In this document: positions 1 through 6,679 of the stretch, one piece after another
Layout: the number at the start of each line of letters is the position of its first letter
Numbering within the stretch: position 1 is the stretch's first letter
Position numbers and translations under genes: made by a program
Assembly (NCBI GenBank): GCA_000980735.1
Contig: LBFQ01000013.1
Coordinates: forward strand, 9,846 to 20,202
Length of the DNA: 10,357 nucleotides
Direction: 5' to 3'
Origin: Candidatus Caldipriscus sp. T1.2
GTDB taxonomy: Bacteria > Hydrothermota > Hydrothermia > LBFQ01
The notes under the pieces: model-generated
What the model was told of the DNA's origin: nothing
What the model saw: the letters and a program-made list of their open reading frames with translations, nothing else
Databases searched by the model: none

Positions 1-1187
1 CTATCCCCATGCACGCTCTTTTTTCTCTCCGAAAGGAGTTTGTATAATGTGTGGGAAACTATAACATCCATCACATCGTAATCCAAGCTCTTCATATTAA
101 GGACGTTTATAAAACCGACTTTTATGCTATCCACAACCGACTTTGCCTTATCGTCAATCCTTTTCCCCAGTTTCCTCCTAAGGTTCTCAAGCCTTATATA
201 AACCCCCTGAAGCTCCTCCTTCTGAACCGCATGATAAAAACCGCACTCCCCCGGAATTATCCCCTCAAAATCACCGTATTCCTCCTCCCCCTCCTTCTTT
301 TTCCTGCTCTTGGCATATATCATATTCTCCACCGTCTCTATTAGCTCGTCTATGAATGCCTTCCCGGAATCCTCCAAATCCTCAAAGGTATCTAATATCC
401 CGTTACCGGGTATGTTTAAAAATTTCTTCCTCTTTTTACTTACGCATTCCACTAACTTTTGTATCACAAAGTATTGCCTACTACTCCTTTCAAAATCTAT
501 ACCGCACAATGTCGCAATCTCGTCCGCGGAGAGATCCTTAAGGTTTATTTTAACATCTATAACGTTAACCACATTTTTCCCCTTCTCATCAACGTACTCC
601 GCACTTTCGTACTCCCCATGCACATCAAACACTATAACCGTCCCCCTCTTCTTCGCTATCTCCTCAAGTATTACGGATACCGCGTTGGATTTACCTCCAC
701 CGGTTATCGCCAAAACCGCCAAATGCCTTGATACTATCTGGTTAAGATCCACGGAAACCTCAACATCCTTATGACCCAAAAGTGTCCCGATCTTTATGTG
801 GGATTTACTGTTCCCTTGTGAGAATATATCCTTAAGAGTCTTTTCATCCGGCCTAAAAACCCGCGAACCGGGCCTGGGCGGAAATCTCAAATTCTGCAAA
901 TTCAGGTCTTTTTCAAGCAATCCCCTAATTGATACGGTAGCCCTAAATATTCCAGGGCTCCTATGTAAGTTCGTTATCTTCTCGTAGACCTCGGGATGAT
1001 AACTATCCTTATCAAGGAATGTGTCCAATCTCTCAACGGATGTGACTATCCCCAATATCTTCACCTTCTCCCCATTAATCTCCTCAGATTCTATTATCAC
1101 GAACTCGCCCAAAGAAACCGGCTCTTCGCTCGTAAATATTACCTCGTCAGGTTTTAAGATCCCAACGCAATAGCCCAGCCTCTTCAT
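1..1187 (-). CDS. herA: HerA-type hexameric DNA-translocase ATPase (3' end beyond window)
   Basis: My translation gives about 395 residues before the left edge, with no stop. The N-terminal ~100 residues are beta-rich and begin MKRLGYCVGIL, which fits the HAS-barrel domain of HerA. A P-loop TGGGKS follows at residues 162-167 (K166), then a Walker B strand VIVFDVHGEY with D188 and the HGEY signature typical of the HerA/DUF87 clade. A charged segment around residues 265-300 follows. Family knowledge: HerA is a ring-shaped translocase that works with the nuclease NurA in DNA end resection, and it also appears in anti-phage modules. The partner gene is not in this window. The start ATG overlaps the stop of the upstream lipoprotein gene as ATGA, so translation is probably coupled. 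The sensor and arginine-finger region lies off the edge. Confidence is high for the clade and lower for the exact role. Confidence 0.85.
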   Translation of the reverse strand, partial: MKRLGYCVGILKPDEVIFTSEEPVSLGEFVIIESEEINGEKVKILGIVTSVERLDTFLDKDSYHPEVYEKITNLHRSPGIFRATVSIRGLLEKDLNLQNLRFPPRPGSRVFRPDEKTLKDIFSQGNSKSHIKIGTLLGHKDVEVSVDLNQIVSRHLAVLAITGGGKSNAVSVILEEIAKKRGTVIVFDVHGEYESAEYVDEKGKNVVNVIDVKINLKDLSADEIATLCGIDFERSSRQYFVIQKLVECVSKKRKKFLNIPGNGILDTFEDLEDSGKAFIDELIETVENMIYAKSRKKKEGEEEYGDFEGIIPGECGFYHAVQKEELQGVYIRLENLRRKLGKRIDDKAKSVVDSIKVGFINVLNMKSLDYDVMDVIVSHTLYKLLSERKKSVHGD

Positions 1188-1504
1188 CTCAATTTCATCA
1201 TATAAAAAGTGCCATCAAACGTCTTGCTCCCCTCCTCCCCAACCTTCCCCTTTATATTGTTCTTATCCTTTATCAAACCAAAACCCGTAAGGGTGTAGGA
1301 AGTAAACGAAGCTTCCGATATCCTGAAATAAACCGTATCATTTCTTATAAAACCTTCAAACTTTCCTCCCCCTTCAAACTCCCCAAATAGGGAATCCCCC
1401 TTTTGCGTAAGGTTTAAGGTTCCGAAACCCGTCCTCCATCTCCCGCTTAAATCCGTTTTTCCTCCGCATGCAACCATCAAAAGGAGAAAGAGTAAATATC
1501 GCAT
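1184..1504 (-). CDS. Small predicted lipoprotein of unknown function
   Basis: The product is 106 residues. It begins MRYLLFLLLMVACGGK: one basic residue, a hydrophobic stretch and a lipobox-like MVAC, so C13 would be lipidated and the protein anchored in the envelope. The mature part is short and strand-rich, with many Gly, Thr and aromatic residues (SGRWRTGFGTLNLTQKGDS). This pattern resembles small lipocalin-like or META-like barrels, but I do not recognise a family. It is the first gene of the operon leading into the HerA-type ATPase, with a 4-nt ATGA overlap. The start is supported by a TAAAAT box 7 nt upstream and no other in-frame ATG. The pairing with a cytoplasmic ATPase may have no functional meaning. 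Confidence 0.72.
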   Translation of the reverse strand: MRYLLFLLLMVACGGKTDLSGRWRTGFGTLNLTQKGDSLFGEFEGGGKFEGFIRNDTVYFRISEASFTSYTLTGFGLIKDKNNIKGKVGEEGSKTFDGTFYMMKLR

Positions 1505-1511
1505 AGATAAT

Positions 1512-1517
1512 ATTTTA
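1512..1517 (-). promoter_or_regulatory. -10 box (TAAAAT) of leaderless promoter for the lipoprotein-herA operon
   Basis: TAAAAT reads on the minus strand and ends 7 nt before the ATG at 1504. Transcription would begin at or next to the start codon. No Shine-Dalgarno sequence lies in between and I see no convincing -35. Confidence 0.55.
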
Positions 1518-1523
1518 CGGTCG

Positions 1524-1529
1524 TAGAAT
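1524..1529 (+). promoter_or_regulatory. -10 box (TAGAAT) of leaderless promoter for the EamA gene
   Basis: TAGAAT ends 7 nt before the TTG at 1537, the same geometry as at the other operon heads. It supports TTG as the real start, because there is no room for a leader with a ribosome binding site. An in-frame stop (TAG) lies just upstream. Confidence 0.5.
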
Positions 1530-1536
1530 TGGGAAC

Positions 1537-2367
1537 TTGGGTTTCCTCCTTTCGCTACTCGTTGCCATTTTGGAATCCTTCAAGGATATATACTCAAAGG
1601 GTATCTTAAGGGATTACAGCCCCCTTCTCCTTATGACCAACATGAAGATTTTGGCATCCTTATTCCTCTTTCCCTTTGCAGTGCTTCACCCCCAAATTTC
1701 CGACTATCGTACATTTTTATTGGTTTATCCAATAAACCTTTTTCTAAATTTTTTCGCATTTTACTTGTATTTTTCCGCCATAAAGGTTTCTCCATTATCC
1801 CTTTCCCTTCCCATGCTTAGCTTCTCCCCCGTCCTGCTTCTTTTCACATCAAGGGTTATGTTGGGGGAGGAGCTTTCGGGCATGGGGATTTTGGGGGTTT
1901 TTATGGTTTTTACGGGTTCGTATATTTTAAATATTTCAAAGATCAGGGTAAGTTTGCTTGAGCCAATTAAGGCGATCTTCAAGGAAAGGGGAAGCGTTTA
2001 TATTCTCATCGTGGTCCTCATATGGAGCATTACAGCTAACCTTGATAAGATGGGGGTTAGTTCGTCTTCCCCAATCTTTTGGTCCTTCTCCATGAGCCTA
2101 GGTTTGGGGGTATTGGGTTTGTTATTCTTAAAGCTTAGGATGTCCTTTAACTTCCCCTTCCTTTACTTATCCTTGGCGGATACCCTATCCACCCTCTTTC
2201 AAATGATCGCAATTTCCCTCATTCCCGTCCCTTATGTGATAAGCATAAAGAGGCTGAACGTTTTATTTTCCTCCCTTTGGGGGATAATTTTCTTGGGTGA
2301 GAGTGCAAACCTTATAGGGATACTCTTTATGATCCTGGGAGGGCTCATAATATATTACCACCTATAA
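1537..2367 (+). CDS. EamA/DMT-family transporter
   Basis: This 276-residue integral membrane protein has about nine to ten hydrophobic segments arranged as two repeats (roughly residues 1-135 and 150-276), the two-EamA layout of drug/metabolite transporters. Typical features are an early acidic helix (AILESFKDIYSKG) and, at the end of each repeat, a glycine-rich helix after an acidic GEE/GES loop (LGEELSGMGILGV, LGESANLIGILF). The second half opens with VLIWSITANLDKMG, a common DMT pattern. The substrate cannot be told from sequence; amino acids, nucleotides or metabolites are all known in the family. The start is TTG, chosen from the TAGAAT box 7 nt upstream. The gene stands alone and its 3' end overlaps the convergent barrel gene by 13 bp, so the two transcripts would be antisense there. 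No terminator is visible. Confidence 0.85.
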   Translation: MGFLLSLLVAILESFKDIYSKGILRDYSPLLLMTNMKILASLFLFPFAVLHPQISDYRTFLLVYPINLFLNFFAFYLYFSAIKVSPLSLSLPMLSFSPVLLLFTSRVMLGEELSGMGILGVFMVFTGSYILNISKIRVSLLEPIKAIFKERGSVYILIVVLIWSITANLDKMGVSSSSPIFWSFSMSLGLGVLGLLFLKLRMSFNFPFLYLSLADTLSTLFQMIAISLIPVPYVISIKRLNVLFSSLWGIIFLGESANLIGILFMILGGLIIYYHL

Positions 2368-3728
2368 ACTATTCCGAAATTCACGATGTGGGCATTGAAG
2401 GTGTATTTACCGGGCAAATAATGGGAATTATAGGAATATGAAGGTTCGGGTTTTATCTCCCTGTCGGGTGCAAAGGTATAGGTATACGCGAAGTTAATGG
2501 TGATGTAATCGGATAGATTATAGCCGAAACCCCCCGCCACCCCTACCCTCTTGCCCAGATCGGGTATGAGTGGGTTAAAGGTGGAATCGGGTATTGGGGA
2601 TTGATCGTAAGCAAAGCCCGTCCTGAAAATAAACTTCTCACCAAGATAAATCTCCACACCGGCCCCTACCTCGTAAGTATCCTTCCAGTGGAAATAAAGG
2701 GTATCGGAACTTATTTGATTGAAAAGGATCACAAGGTCCTCCATGTTCATAACGACTTTATCCAGGACCCTCCAGAAGACGTAATTGAATCCGAACTGAA
2801 GGGCGAAAGCCTTTACGGGCCTAACCGAGAAACCTATACCCAAGTCCGGCGGTAGAGGTAAGGATGTCTTTCCCGTTCCATCCCCCTTAAAGATATAACC
2901 GCTTACTAAGGTGGCAGCTTCGGGAGCGTTTTCCGCTATGTAATCGTTCCTCGGGGTGAAAAGCTGAAGCTTTATGACACCATCTAACTTCATGGGAGTG
3001 TATGCCCTACCCGTTATAGCGAACCTGAAGATCTCACCGAAAAATGCTGTAAGTCCAAAGCTTCCTCCAAGGGAATACCCCCTACCCTCTATTCTCGTGT
3101 CAATGGGCCAGAGCCTGTACTCTATGGGAAGTCCCGCGGCGCTAGGATTTATCTCAGCGGGATCCTGCAAGGTCACCTTCCTCACATATATCTTACCCAC
3201 AACCGGACCTCCCGCTAAACCCCACCTAAACATCCCAAACTCCTTTCCAAAACCGAACCAAGTCGCCACGGTTTTTACATCCGATTCCCAGTCTATCTTC
3301 GGGTATTCAGGTTTTTTCCAGTTCGGATCATAAGAGTTATAAAAGTTTATAGGCGGATCGTAAAGGTCCCAAGAAGTTCCCATACCGAATGGTATGAAGA
3401 TCCCAAAAGCCCAAGTAAATAAATCCCCGTACCTTGTAAATCCAGCGGAGGGTATATTTATCAAGCCTTTCTGGTTGTATGCCAGATTATCCTTCAATCT
3501 CGGGTATGCTCCATCGTATCCTGCTATGTTCGTGTTCATCTGGTAAGTTGAGGTTCCGTAGAAGTTAAAAAGATCAAATGAGAAAGAGTTGCGCTGATCC
3601 GCGAGGAGGGATGGGTTCCAGAAGACCGCCGACCAGTCGCCAACTAGGGTGTAATTCACACCCCCCACTCCGAAGGAGGGGGTTCCAAAAGCCAAGCGGA
3701 AGCCGGAAGCAACGAGTACGCTTATCAT
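2355..3728 (-). CDS. FadL/OmpP1/TodX-like outer-membrane beta-barrel protein
   Basis: The product is 457 residues. A short hydrophobic start (MISVLVASGFRLAFG) serves as a weak signal peptide lacking the usual lysines. Next comes the family hallmark GDWSAVFWNPSLLADQ, the G-x-x-A-x-x-x-NPA-like plug region of FadL/OmpP1 proteins. The rest is alternating amphipathic strands rich in Phe, Tyr and Gly, including FSVRPVKAFALQFGFNYVFW and GFAYDQSPIPDSTFNP. The chain ends in VNFGIVYRW, an aromatic C-terminal beta-signal for BAM insertion. FadL-type barrels move hydrophobic compounds across the outer membrane; the substrate here is unknown. The gene is second in its operon: its ATG overlaps the previous stop (ATGA), and an AAGGAGGT site lies 7 nt upstream. 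Length is normal for the family. Confidence 0.85.
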   Translation of the reverse strand: MISVLVASGFRLAFGTPSFGVGGVNYTLVGDWSAVFWNPSLLADQRNSFSFDLFNFYGTSTYQMNTNIAGYDGAYPRLKDNLAYNQKGLINIPSAGFTRYGDLFTWAFGIFIPFGMGTSWDLYDPPINFYNSYDPNWKKPEYPKIDWESDVKTVATWFGFGKEFGMFRWGLAGGPVVGKIYVRKVTLQDPAEINPSAAGLPIEYRLWPIDTRIEGRGYSLGGSFGLTAFFGEIFRFAITGRAYTPMKLDGVIKLQLFTPRNDYIAENAPEAATLVSGYIFKGDGTGKTSLPLPPDLGIGFSVRPVKAFALQFGFNYVFWRVLDKVVMNMEDLVILFNQISSDTLYFHWKDTYEVGAGVEIYLGEKFIFRTGFAYDQSPIPDSTFNPLIPDLGKRVGVAGGFGYNLSDYITINFAYTYTFAPDREIKPEPSYSYNSHYLPGKYTFNAHIVNFGIVYRW

Positions 3729-4528
3729 TTTCTAAACCTCCTTCCAAAGAAGTAAAAAATGTTTCCCAAAAGTATAAAGAACAAAATTACCCAATGCCCG
3801 AAGGTTTGGGACATCATCCCTATGGTCGCCAAACCCTTCGTATTTACTAACTTTTCGTAATCCGCCGCCCCCCTAAGGCCACCTATCAAACCCTTTATCT
3901 GCCCCGCCTGCCAATAAGGGTAAAGCCCTGGAGCTATAACCGCGGTGGAACCCACTATAATGGGAACTCCGTATCTGGCTCCAGTTATCTGGATCCAGGA
4001 ATCGGCGGTTGCCCCCGCGGCAAAATCCACAACAAGATCAAAATCCTTGACCGTCTTAACATCCTTCAAAAACTCTATTTCCGTTATTGGTGTTCCCTTT
4101 ACATCCGAGCCAAAGACGGACTTGAAATCCACCCCTATGTTTGTTAAAACCGCCGAGATCCCAGGCCTAAATCCCAACATTACCCAATCCTTCCCATATT
4201 CCTTACCCATCTGCCTGGAAACGGTATTCATCGCATCGTTCCCCATAAGGATCCCCTCAAACCTCCAAAGGGTCATAACCGCTATTTTGCAATCCTTCCT
4301 GAAGAGCTGGCGTGCCATCGCCATAACCATAGGATGAGTTTCGGGCATAGATGATGGGCCATAATCTATTGAGAATATCACCCTACAACCTTGAGGGAGG
4401 TTCTCAACAAACTCGTAAGCATGCTTTATTTCGGGGGATGGTTCCGGGGTTTTAAAGGGGATATTTGGGAAAACGAAGGGTAAGGTGAGGGCGACGAATA
4501 AAACAGCATAAAGTATCTGTCTCTCCAT
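3725..4528 (-). CDS. Conserved membrane-anchored protein of unknown function
   Basis: This protein has 267 residues. One hydrophobic segment lies at the N terminus (about residues 7-22) and a second near the C terminus (about 244-261, HWVILFFILLGNIFYFFG), followed by a basic RRFRK tail. The likely form is a soluble domain of about 220 residues held between two membrane anchors. The middle has Rossmann-like alternation and glycine-rich loops: RVIFSIDYGPSSMPETHPM, MLGFRPGISAVLTNIGVDF, DLVVDFAAGATADSWIQ, GSTAVIAPGLYPYW and KGLIGGLRGAADYEKL. These look like conserved motifs of a family I have seen only as 'hypothetical', so I give no function. It is the first gene of the operon with the FadL-like barrel (ATGA overlap), which suggests an envelope role. 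The start is set by a TATAAT box 8 nt upstream. Confidence 0.75.
   Translation of the reverse strand: MERQILYAVLFVALTLPFVFPNIPFKTPEPSPEIKHAYEFVENLPQGCRVIFSIDYGPSSMPETHPMVMAMARQLFRKDCKIAVMTLWRFEGILMGNDAMNTVSRQMGKEYGKDWVMLGFRPGISAVLTNIGVDFKSVFGSDVKGTPITEIEFLKDVKTVKDFDLVVDFAAGATADSWIQITGARYGVPIIVGSTAVIAPGLYPYWQAGQIKGLIGGLRGAADYEKLVNTKGLATIGMMSQTFGHWVILFFILLGNIFYFFGRRFRK
3736..3743 (-). promoter_or_regulatory. Strong Shine-Dalgarno site for the barrel gene
   Basis: AAGGAGGT on the minus strand lies 7 nt before the ATG at 3728, inside the end of the upstream gene. It fixes the barrel start. It also shows that operon-internal genes can use ribosome binding sites although operon heads in this window lack them. 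Confidence 0.75.
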
Positions 4529-4536
4529 GTGCGGGT

Positions 4537-4542
4537 ATTATA
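4537..4542 (-). promoter_or_regulatory. -10 box (TATAAT) of leaderless promoter for the 4528-2355 operon
   Basis: A perfect TATAAT on the minus strand ends 8 nt before the ATG at 4528, leaving no space for a leader. It lies in a 45-bp divergent promoter island shared with the gene at 4574. Confidence 0.62.
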
Positions 4543-4561
4543 AAGGGGGAGAATTCGGCGT

Positions 4562-4567
4562 TAGAAT
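4562..4567 (+). promoter_or_regulatory. -10 box (TAGAAT) of leaderless promoter for the gene at 4574
   Basis: TAGAAT ends 6 nt before the ATG at 4574. The first three bases (TAG) are also an in-frame stop, so the protein cannot start further upstream in this frame. Confidence 0.5.
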
Positions 4568-4573
4568 TTATAT

Positions 4574-5368
4574 ATGATTGGATGGTTGGGTATTTCAAAT
4601 GGTGCATACTGGGATTATACCCTAAGTGGGATAATGTACGGGAGCGGTTCGGAGAGGGATAGCGTATTTTCGGTAATAAACGTTCCGGGTCTCATAGGAA
4701 GGTGCGTATTTTGGGGATTTGTACCTTGGGCGAGTTTTAGGGTGGGGGTAAGTTCTTCCTTTGGCTCATCAACCGACACCGCATTTTTGTATTTAAGAAC
4801 CGACAACATATACTCAACAGGCAGGCTTATGATAATGAAATATAATCCGGCTGTTGGGGATAATTGGGAAGCTTGGGATACGTGTTTTTTCCCAATAAAT
4901 ATCAAAATACCCGTTGGGGATATAGACGGTGATGGATCCTTTGATACGATCTGGGCTAGGCCTTCAAGGGCGAGGGTGGAGAACATATCTGGTGGGGTTT
5001 ATGAGGTTTCTATCTCTCCCTTAAGGTACGGGATAAAACTCACATCACTATCTTCGTTTTTTGACTCAATTATTGTATGGGAGTATTATAGGTTCAAGTT
5101 TGTGCCCTATTTCGGAAAGGTTGAGGAGCACCTTGATAGCCAAAGGTGGAAATATTACCGGATGGGGACACCCTTTGAGGTTCCCGTCAGGGATCTTTAC
5201 CATAAGGTTATAACCACCGCAATAAGCGAGGAAATAAGGGATGTTGAATTGGGGGAGAAGGGGGTTTATACCGCGGACGGTAGGTACGTTGGGAAATCCG
5301 TACCGAACAGGAGGGGAATATATTTTGTAATATCGGGCAACAAAAGGAGGAAAGTTATAGTCAGGTAA
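4574..5368 (+). CDS. Paralog A: protein with type IX-like C-terminal tail, lacking the signal segment
   Basis: This 264-residue protein is homologous along its length to the product at 6702-7610. Shared blocks include WLG-x(4)-YWDYT, GSERDSVF/GTERDSVF, MKYNP and FGKVEEHLDS. A DIDGDGSFD loop at residues 116-124 resembles an EF-hand or dockerin-type calcium loop. The last ~36 residues (VYTADGRYVGK, NRRGIYFV, RRKVIVR) match the type IX secretion sorting-tail pattern: a strand, DxxGR, then G-x-Y-x-V and a basic end. Met1 aligns with about residue 33 of the paralog, so the region holding that protein's hydrophobic N terminus is absent. An in-frame stop sits just upstream and a TAGAAT box ends 6 nt before the ATG. 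The gene is either a truncated copy or a non-exported one. The molecular role is unknown. Confidence 0.7.
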   Translation: MIGWLGISNGAYWDYTLSGIMYGSGSERDSVFSVINVPGLIGRCVFWGFVPWASFRVGVSSSFGSSTDTAFLYLRTDNIYSTGRLMIMKYNPAVGDNWEAWDTCFFPINIKIPVGDIDGDGSFDTIWARPSRARVENISGGVYEVSISPLRYGIKLTSLSSFFDSIIVWEYYRFKFVPYFGKVEEHLDSQRWKYYRMGTPFEVPVRDLYHKVITTAISEEIRDVELGEKGVYTADGRYVGKSVPNRRGIYFVISGNKRRKVIVR

Positions 5369-5395
5369 TTCACCCTTATAATATCCAAGTATGAT
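5273..5395 (+). repeat. Direct repeat R1, left copy (tail of paralog A plus spacer and start region)
   Basis: This stretch matches 6584-6706 with only a handful of differences over about 123 bp, including a 63-bp perfect stretch (5301-5363 = 6612-6674). It covers the last codons of the tail, the stop, the TATAAT spacer and an ATGAT start. The two copies flank the methyltransferase insert. Confidence 0.9.
5377..5382 (+). promoter_or_regulatory. Orphaned leaderless promoter (TATAAT) of a lost paralog
   Basis: A perfect TATAAT is followed after 8 nt by ATG at 5391. The same arrangement stands before the intact gene at 6702. Here the ATG opens only an 11-codon frame (MIFLEKTKNRR) ending at 5426, just before the methyltransferase. 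The promoter could now transcribe the methyltransferase. Confidence 0.5.
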
Positions 5396-5426
5396 TTTTT
5401 TGGAAAAAACCAAAAATCGGAGATGA

Positions 5427-5432
5427 TATAAT
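5427..5432 (+). promoter_or_regulatory. Candidate -10 box (TATAAT) of the methyltransferase
   Basis: TATAAT lies 30 nt before the ATG at 5463, which leaves a normal leader. No well-spaced -35 is seen; TTGGAA at 5400-5405 is 21 nt away, which is too far for a standard promoter. Confidence 0.4.
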
Positions 5433-5446
5433 TTACAAGCCATATC

Positions 5447-5452
5447 GGAGGT
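5447..5452 (+). promoter_or_regulatory. Shine-Dalgarno site of the methyltransferase
   Basis: GGAGGT stands 10 nt before the ATG at 5463 and fixes the start. It contrasts with the leaderless heads of neighbouring operons. Confidence 0.7.
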
Positions 5453-5462
5453 GGGTTGAAAT

Positions 5463-6362
5463 ATGGGCAGAAGAATAAGAACGAAAACAAGCTCTTTTGG
5501 ATCGCCAGGTAGAGTAAATCATGATTCATCAGCTTTTTATTCTCGCAAGTTATTCCAAGATCTTCCAAAAGAAAAATCGGTTGAGTACGTTGAGAACAAA
5601 ATACCAGATGAATTTCTAAATAAAATTTTCTGCAAATCAAGTGAAGATATGAGCGAACTTCCTTCAAACAGTGTTCATTTAGTTGTGACATCTCCCCCTT
5701 ACAATGTAGGCAAAGAATACGATGAAGACCTTGACCTAAATGAATACAGAGAATTTTTAAAAAGGGTTTTCCGTGAGGTAAAAAGAGTTCTTGTGCCTGG
5801 TGGAAGATTGTGCATCAATATTGCAAATCTTGGGAGAAAACCCTACTTACCCTTACACGCTTACATAATACAAGATATGCTTGATCTTGGCTTTTTGATG
5901 AGAGGAGAAATTATATGGAACAAAGCAGGTGGGGGGAGTCCATCAACCGCCTGGGGTTCTTGGCTTTCGGCAAAAAATCCGACTTTAAGAGATCAGCATG
6001 AATATATTCTTGTTTTCTCAAAAGATACATTCACAAGGCAAAACCCATTCGGCAGGAAAAGCACTATTTCCCGTGAGGAGTTTCTTGAATTCACAAAAAG
6101 TGTATGGACATTTCCGGCAGTATCTGCAAAAGAAATAGGTCATCCAGCTCCTTTTCCTGTTGAACTACCATATAGATTAATTCAGCTCTACACTTTTGAA
6201 GGTGAAGTGGTATTGGATCCATTTATGGGAAGCGGTCAAACAGCAATTGCAGCGTTAAAATCAAAAAGATTTTATGTAGGATACGAGATAGTCCCGGAAT
6301 ATGTAGAACTTGCTCAAAAAAGAATAAAGGTTTTTGAAAAAAGTCAAGTTTATTTGTTTTAA
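5463..6362 (+). CDS. Beta-class site-specific DNA methyltransferase (N4-cytosine or N6-adenine)
   Basis: This 299-residue enzyme transfers a methyl group from S-adenosylmethionine to an exocyclic amino group in DNA. Catalytic motif IV TSPPYN is at residues 76-81. The cofactor motif I region DPFMGSGQT lies near the C terminus (residues 252-260). This IV-before-I order is the beta class. SPPY rather than DPPY leans towards N4-cytosine. A target-recognition region should lie between (about residues 130-235, with WNKAGGGSPSTAWGSW and DQHEYILVFSK). The N terminus (GRRIRTKTSSFGSPGRVNHD) is typical of these proteins, and the length is normal. No restriction endonuclease gene is intact nearby, so it is solitary or the remains of a restriction-modification pair. 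Base composition and the presence of a Shine-Dalgarno site differ from neighbours, suggesting horizontal transfer. Target sequence unknown. Confidence 0.9.
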   Translation: MGRRIRTKTSSFGSPGRVNHDSSAFYSRKLFQDLPKEKSVEYVENKIPDEFLNKIFCKSSEDMSELPSNSVHLVVTSPPYNVGKEYDEDLDLNEYREFLKRVFREVKRVLVPGGRLCINIANLGRKPYLPLHAYIIQDMLDLGFLMRGEIIWNKAGGGSPSTAWGSWLSAKNPTLRDQHEYILVFSKDTFTRQNPFGRKSTISREEFLEFTKSVWTFPAVSAKEIGHPAPFPVELPYRLIQLYTFEGEVVLDPFMGSGQTAIAALKSKRFYVGYEIVPEYVELAQKRIKVFEKSQVYLF

Positions 6363-6494
6363 AAACAAAAATGGTATGAAAAATTTGGAAAAGGAACTTG
6401 GACTTTAGAGAGTTTTGGCATCTCAAATATTGGACCACATAAGATACTCTGGAAGAACTCCCACCATTTATCTTTTGAACTGTGTTTTGTTATT
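6363..6494 (+). pseudogene. Possible coding remnant directly after the methyltransferase stop
   Basis: The methyltransferase frame stays open past its TAA and reads KQKWYEKFGKGTWTLESFG, then ISNIGPHKILWKNSHHLSFEL, until it meets paralog sequence near 6495. The composition looks protein-like (aromatic, balanced, no low complexity). It may be the end of a longer methyltransferase or a piece of a partner gene cut off by the recombination that placed the insert. No start codon with a ribosome binding site is evident. The length is too short to prove coding. Confidence 0.35.
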
Positions 6495-6610
6495 CATTTA
6501 GGAACTCATATCATAAAGTTGCGACCACTTCAATAAGCGAGGCTTCCAAAGAAATAACATCCGGCGAGGTTAGAGTTTATTCGGCGGACGGTAGGTACGT
6601 CGGGAAATCC
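6495..6610 (+). repeat. Direct repeat R2, left copy (paralog tail, 5' part)
   Basis: This stretch aligns without gaps to 7429-7544 in the intact paralog, beginning CATTTAGGAACT and running through GTAGGTACGTCGGGAA. Differences are scattered and mostly synonymous. It marks where native sequence resumes after the insert. Confidence 0.85.
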
Positions 6611-6679
6611 TTACCGAACAGGAGGGGAATATATTTTGTAATATCGGGCAACAAAAGGAGGAAAGTTATAGTCAAATAA
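6495..6679 (+). pseudogene. Orphaned type IX-like tail of a third paralog
   Basis: About 60 codons remain, from FRNSYHKVATTSISEAS through VYSADGRYVGK to RRKVIVK and a stop. The frame matches the C-terminal end of the products at 4574 and 6702, but no body, signal sequence or promoter precedes it. A GTG at 6482 lies in the same frame inside foreign sequence, so translation of a stand-alone 65-residue protein is unlikely. Its left half resembles the tail at 7429-7544 and its right half that at 5273-5368. It is best read as the 3' end of a destroyed tandem copy. Confidence 0.75.

Larger units (their letters stand above)
5396..6494. other. A/T-rich inserted segment carrying a DNA methyltransferase
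   Basis: The left boundary follows the ATGAT that ends repeat R1. The right boundary precedes CATTTAGGAACT, where homology to the paralogous tail resumes. The segment is clearly more A/T-rich than its surroundings and uses A/T-ending codons (GAA, AAA, ATT, TTT), whereas neighbours favour AGG, GGG, CTT and ATA. I found no transposase, integrase or terminal inverted repeats, so homologous or illegitimate recombination is more likely than transposition. This assignment is an inference from composition and repeat boundaries. Confidence 0.6.

Noticed and set aside
310..774. Open frame of 154 codons on the plus strand
   Set aside because: It lies opposite the HerA-type ATPase, whose Walker motifs are on the minus strand; the translation is Ser/Leu-rich without motifs.
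2974..3333. Open frame of 119 codons on the plus strand
   Set aside because: It lies opposite the FadL-like barrel and shows no family pattern.
5397..5416. Hairpin TTTTTGG / CCAAAAA with an A-rich loop, as a terminator or insertion end
   Set aside because: The stem is only 7 bp and mostly A:T, has no following T-run, and no matching inverted repeat occurs at the right end of the insert.
5396..6494. Insertion sequence or complete restriction-modification system
   Set aside because: No transposase, terminal inverted repeats or intact endonuclease gene can be found; only the methyltransferase is whole.
6482..6679. A 65-residue open frame starting at GTG 6482 as an independent gene
   Set aside because: Its first codons lie in foreign sequence, there is no promoter box or ribosome binding site, and the rest is the tail of larger paralogs. 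It is better read as a gene remnant.
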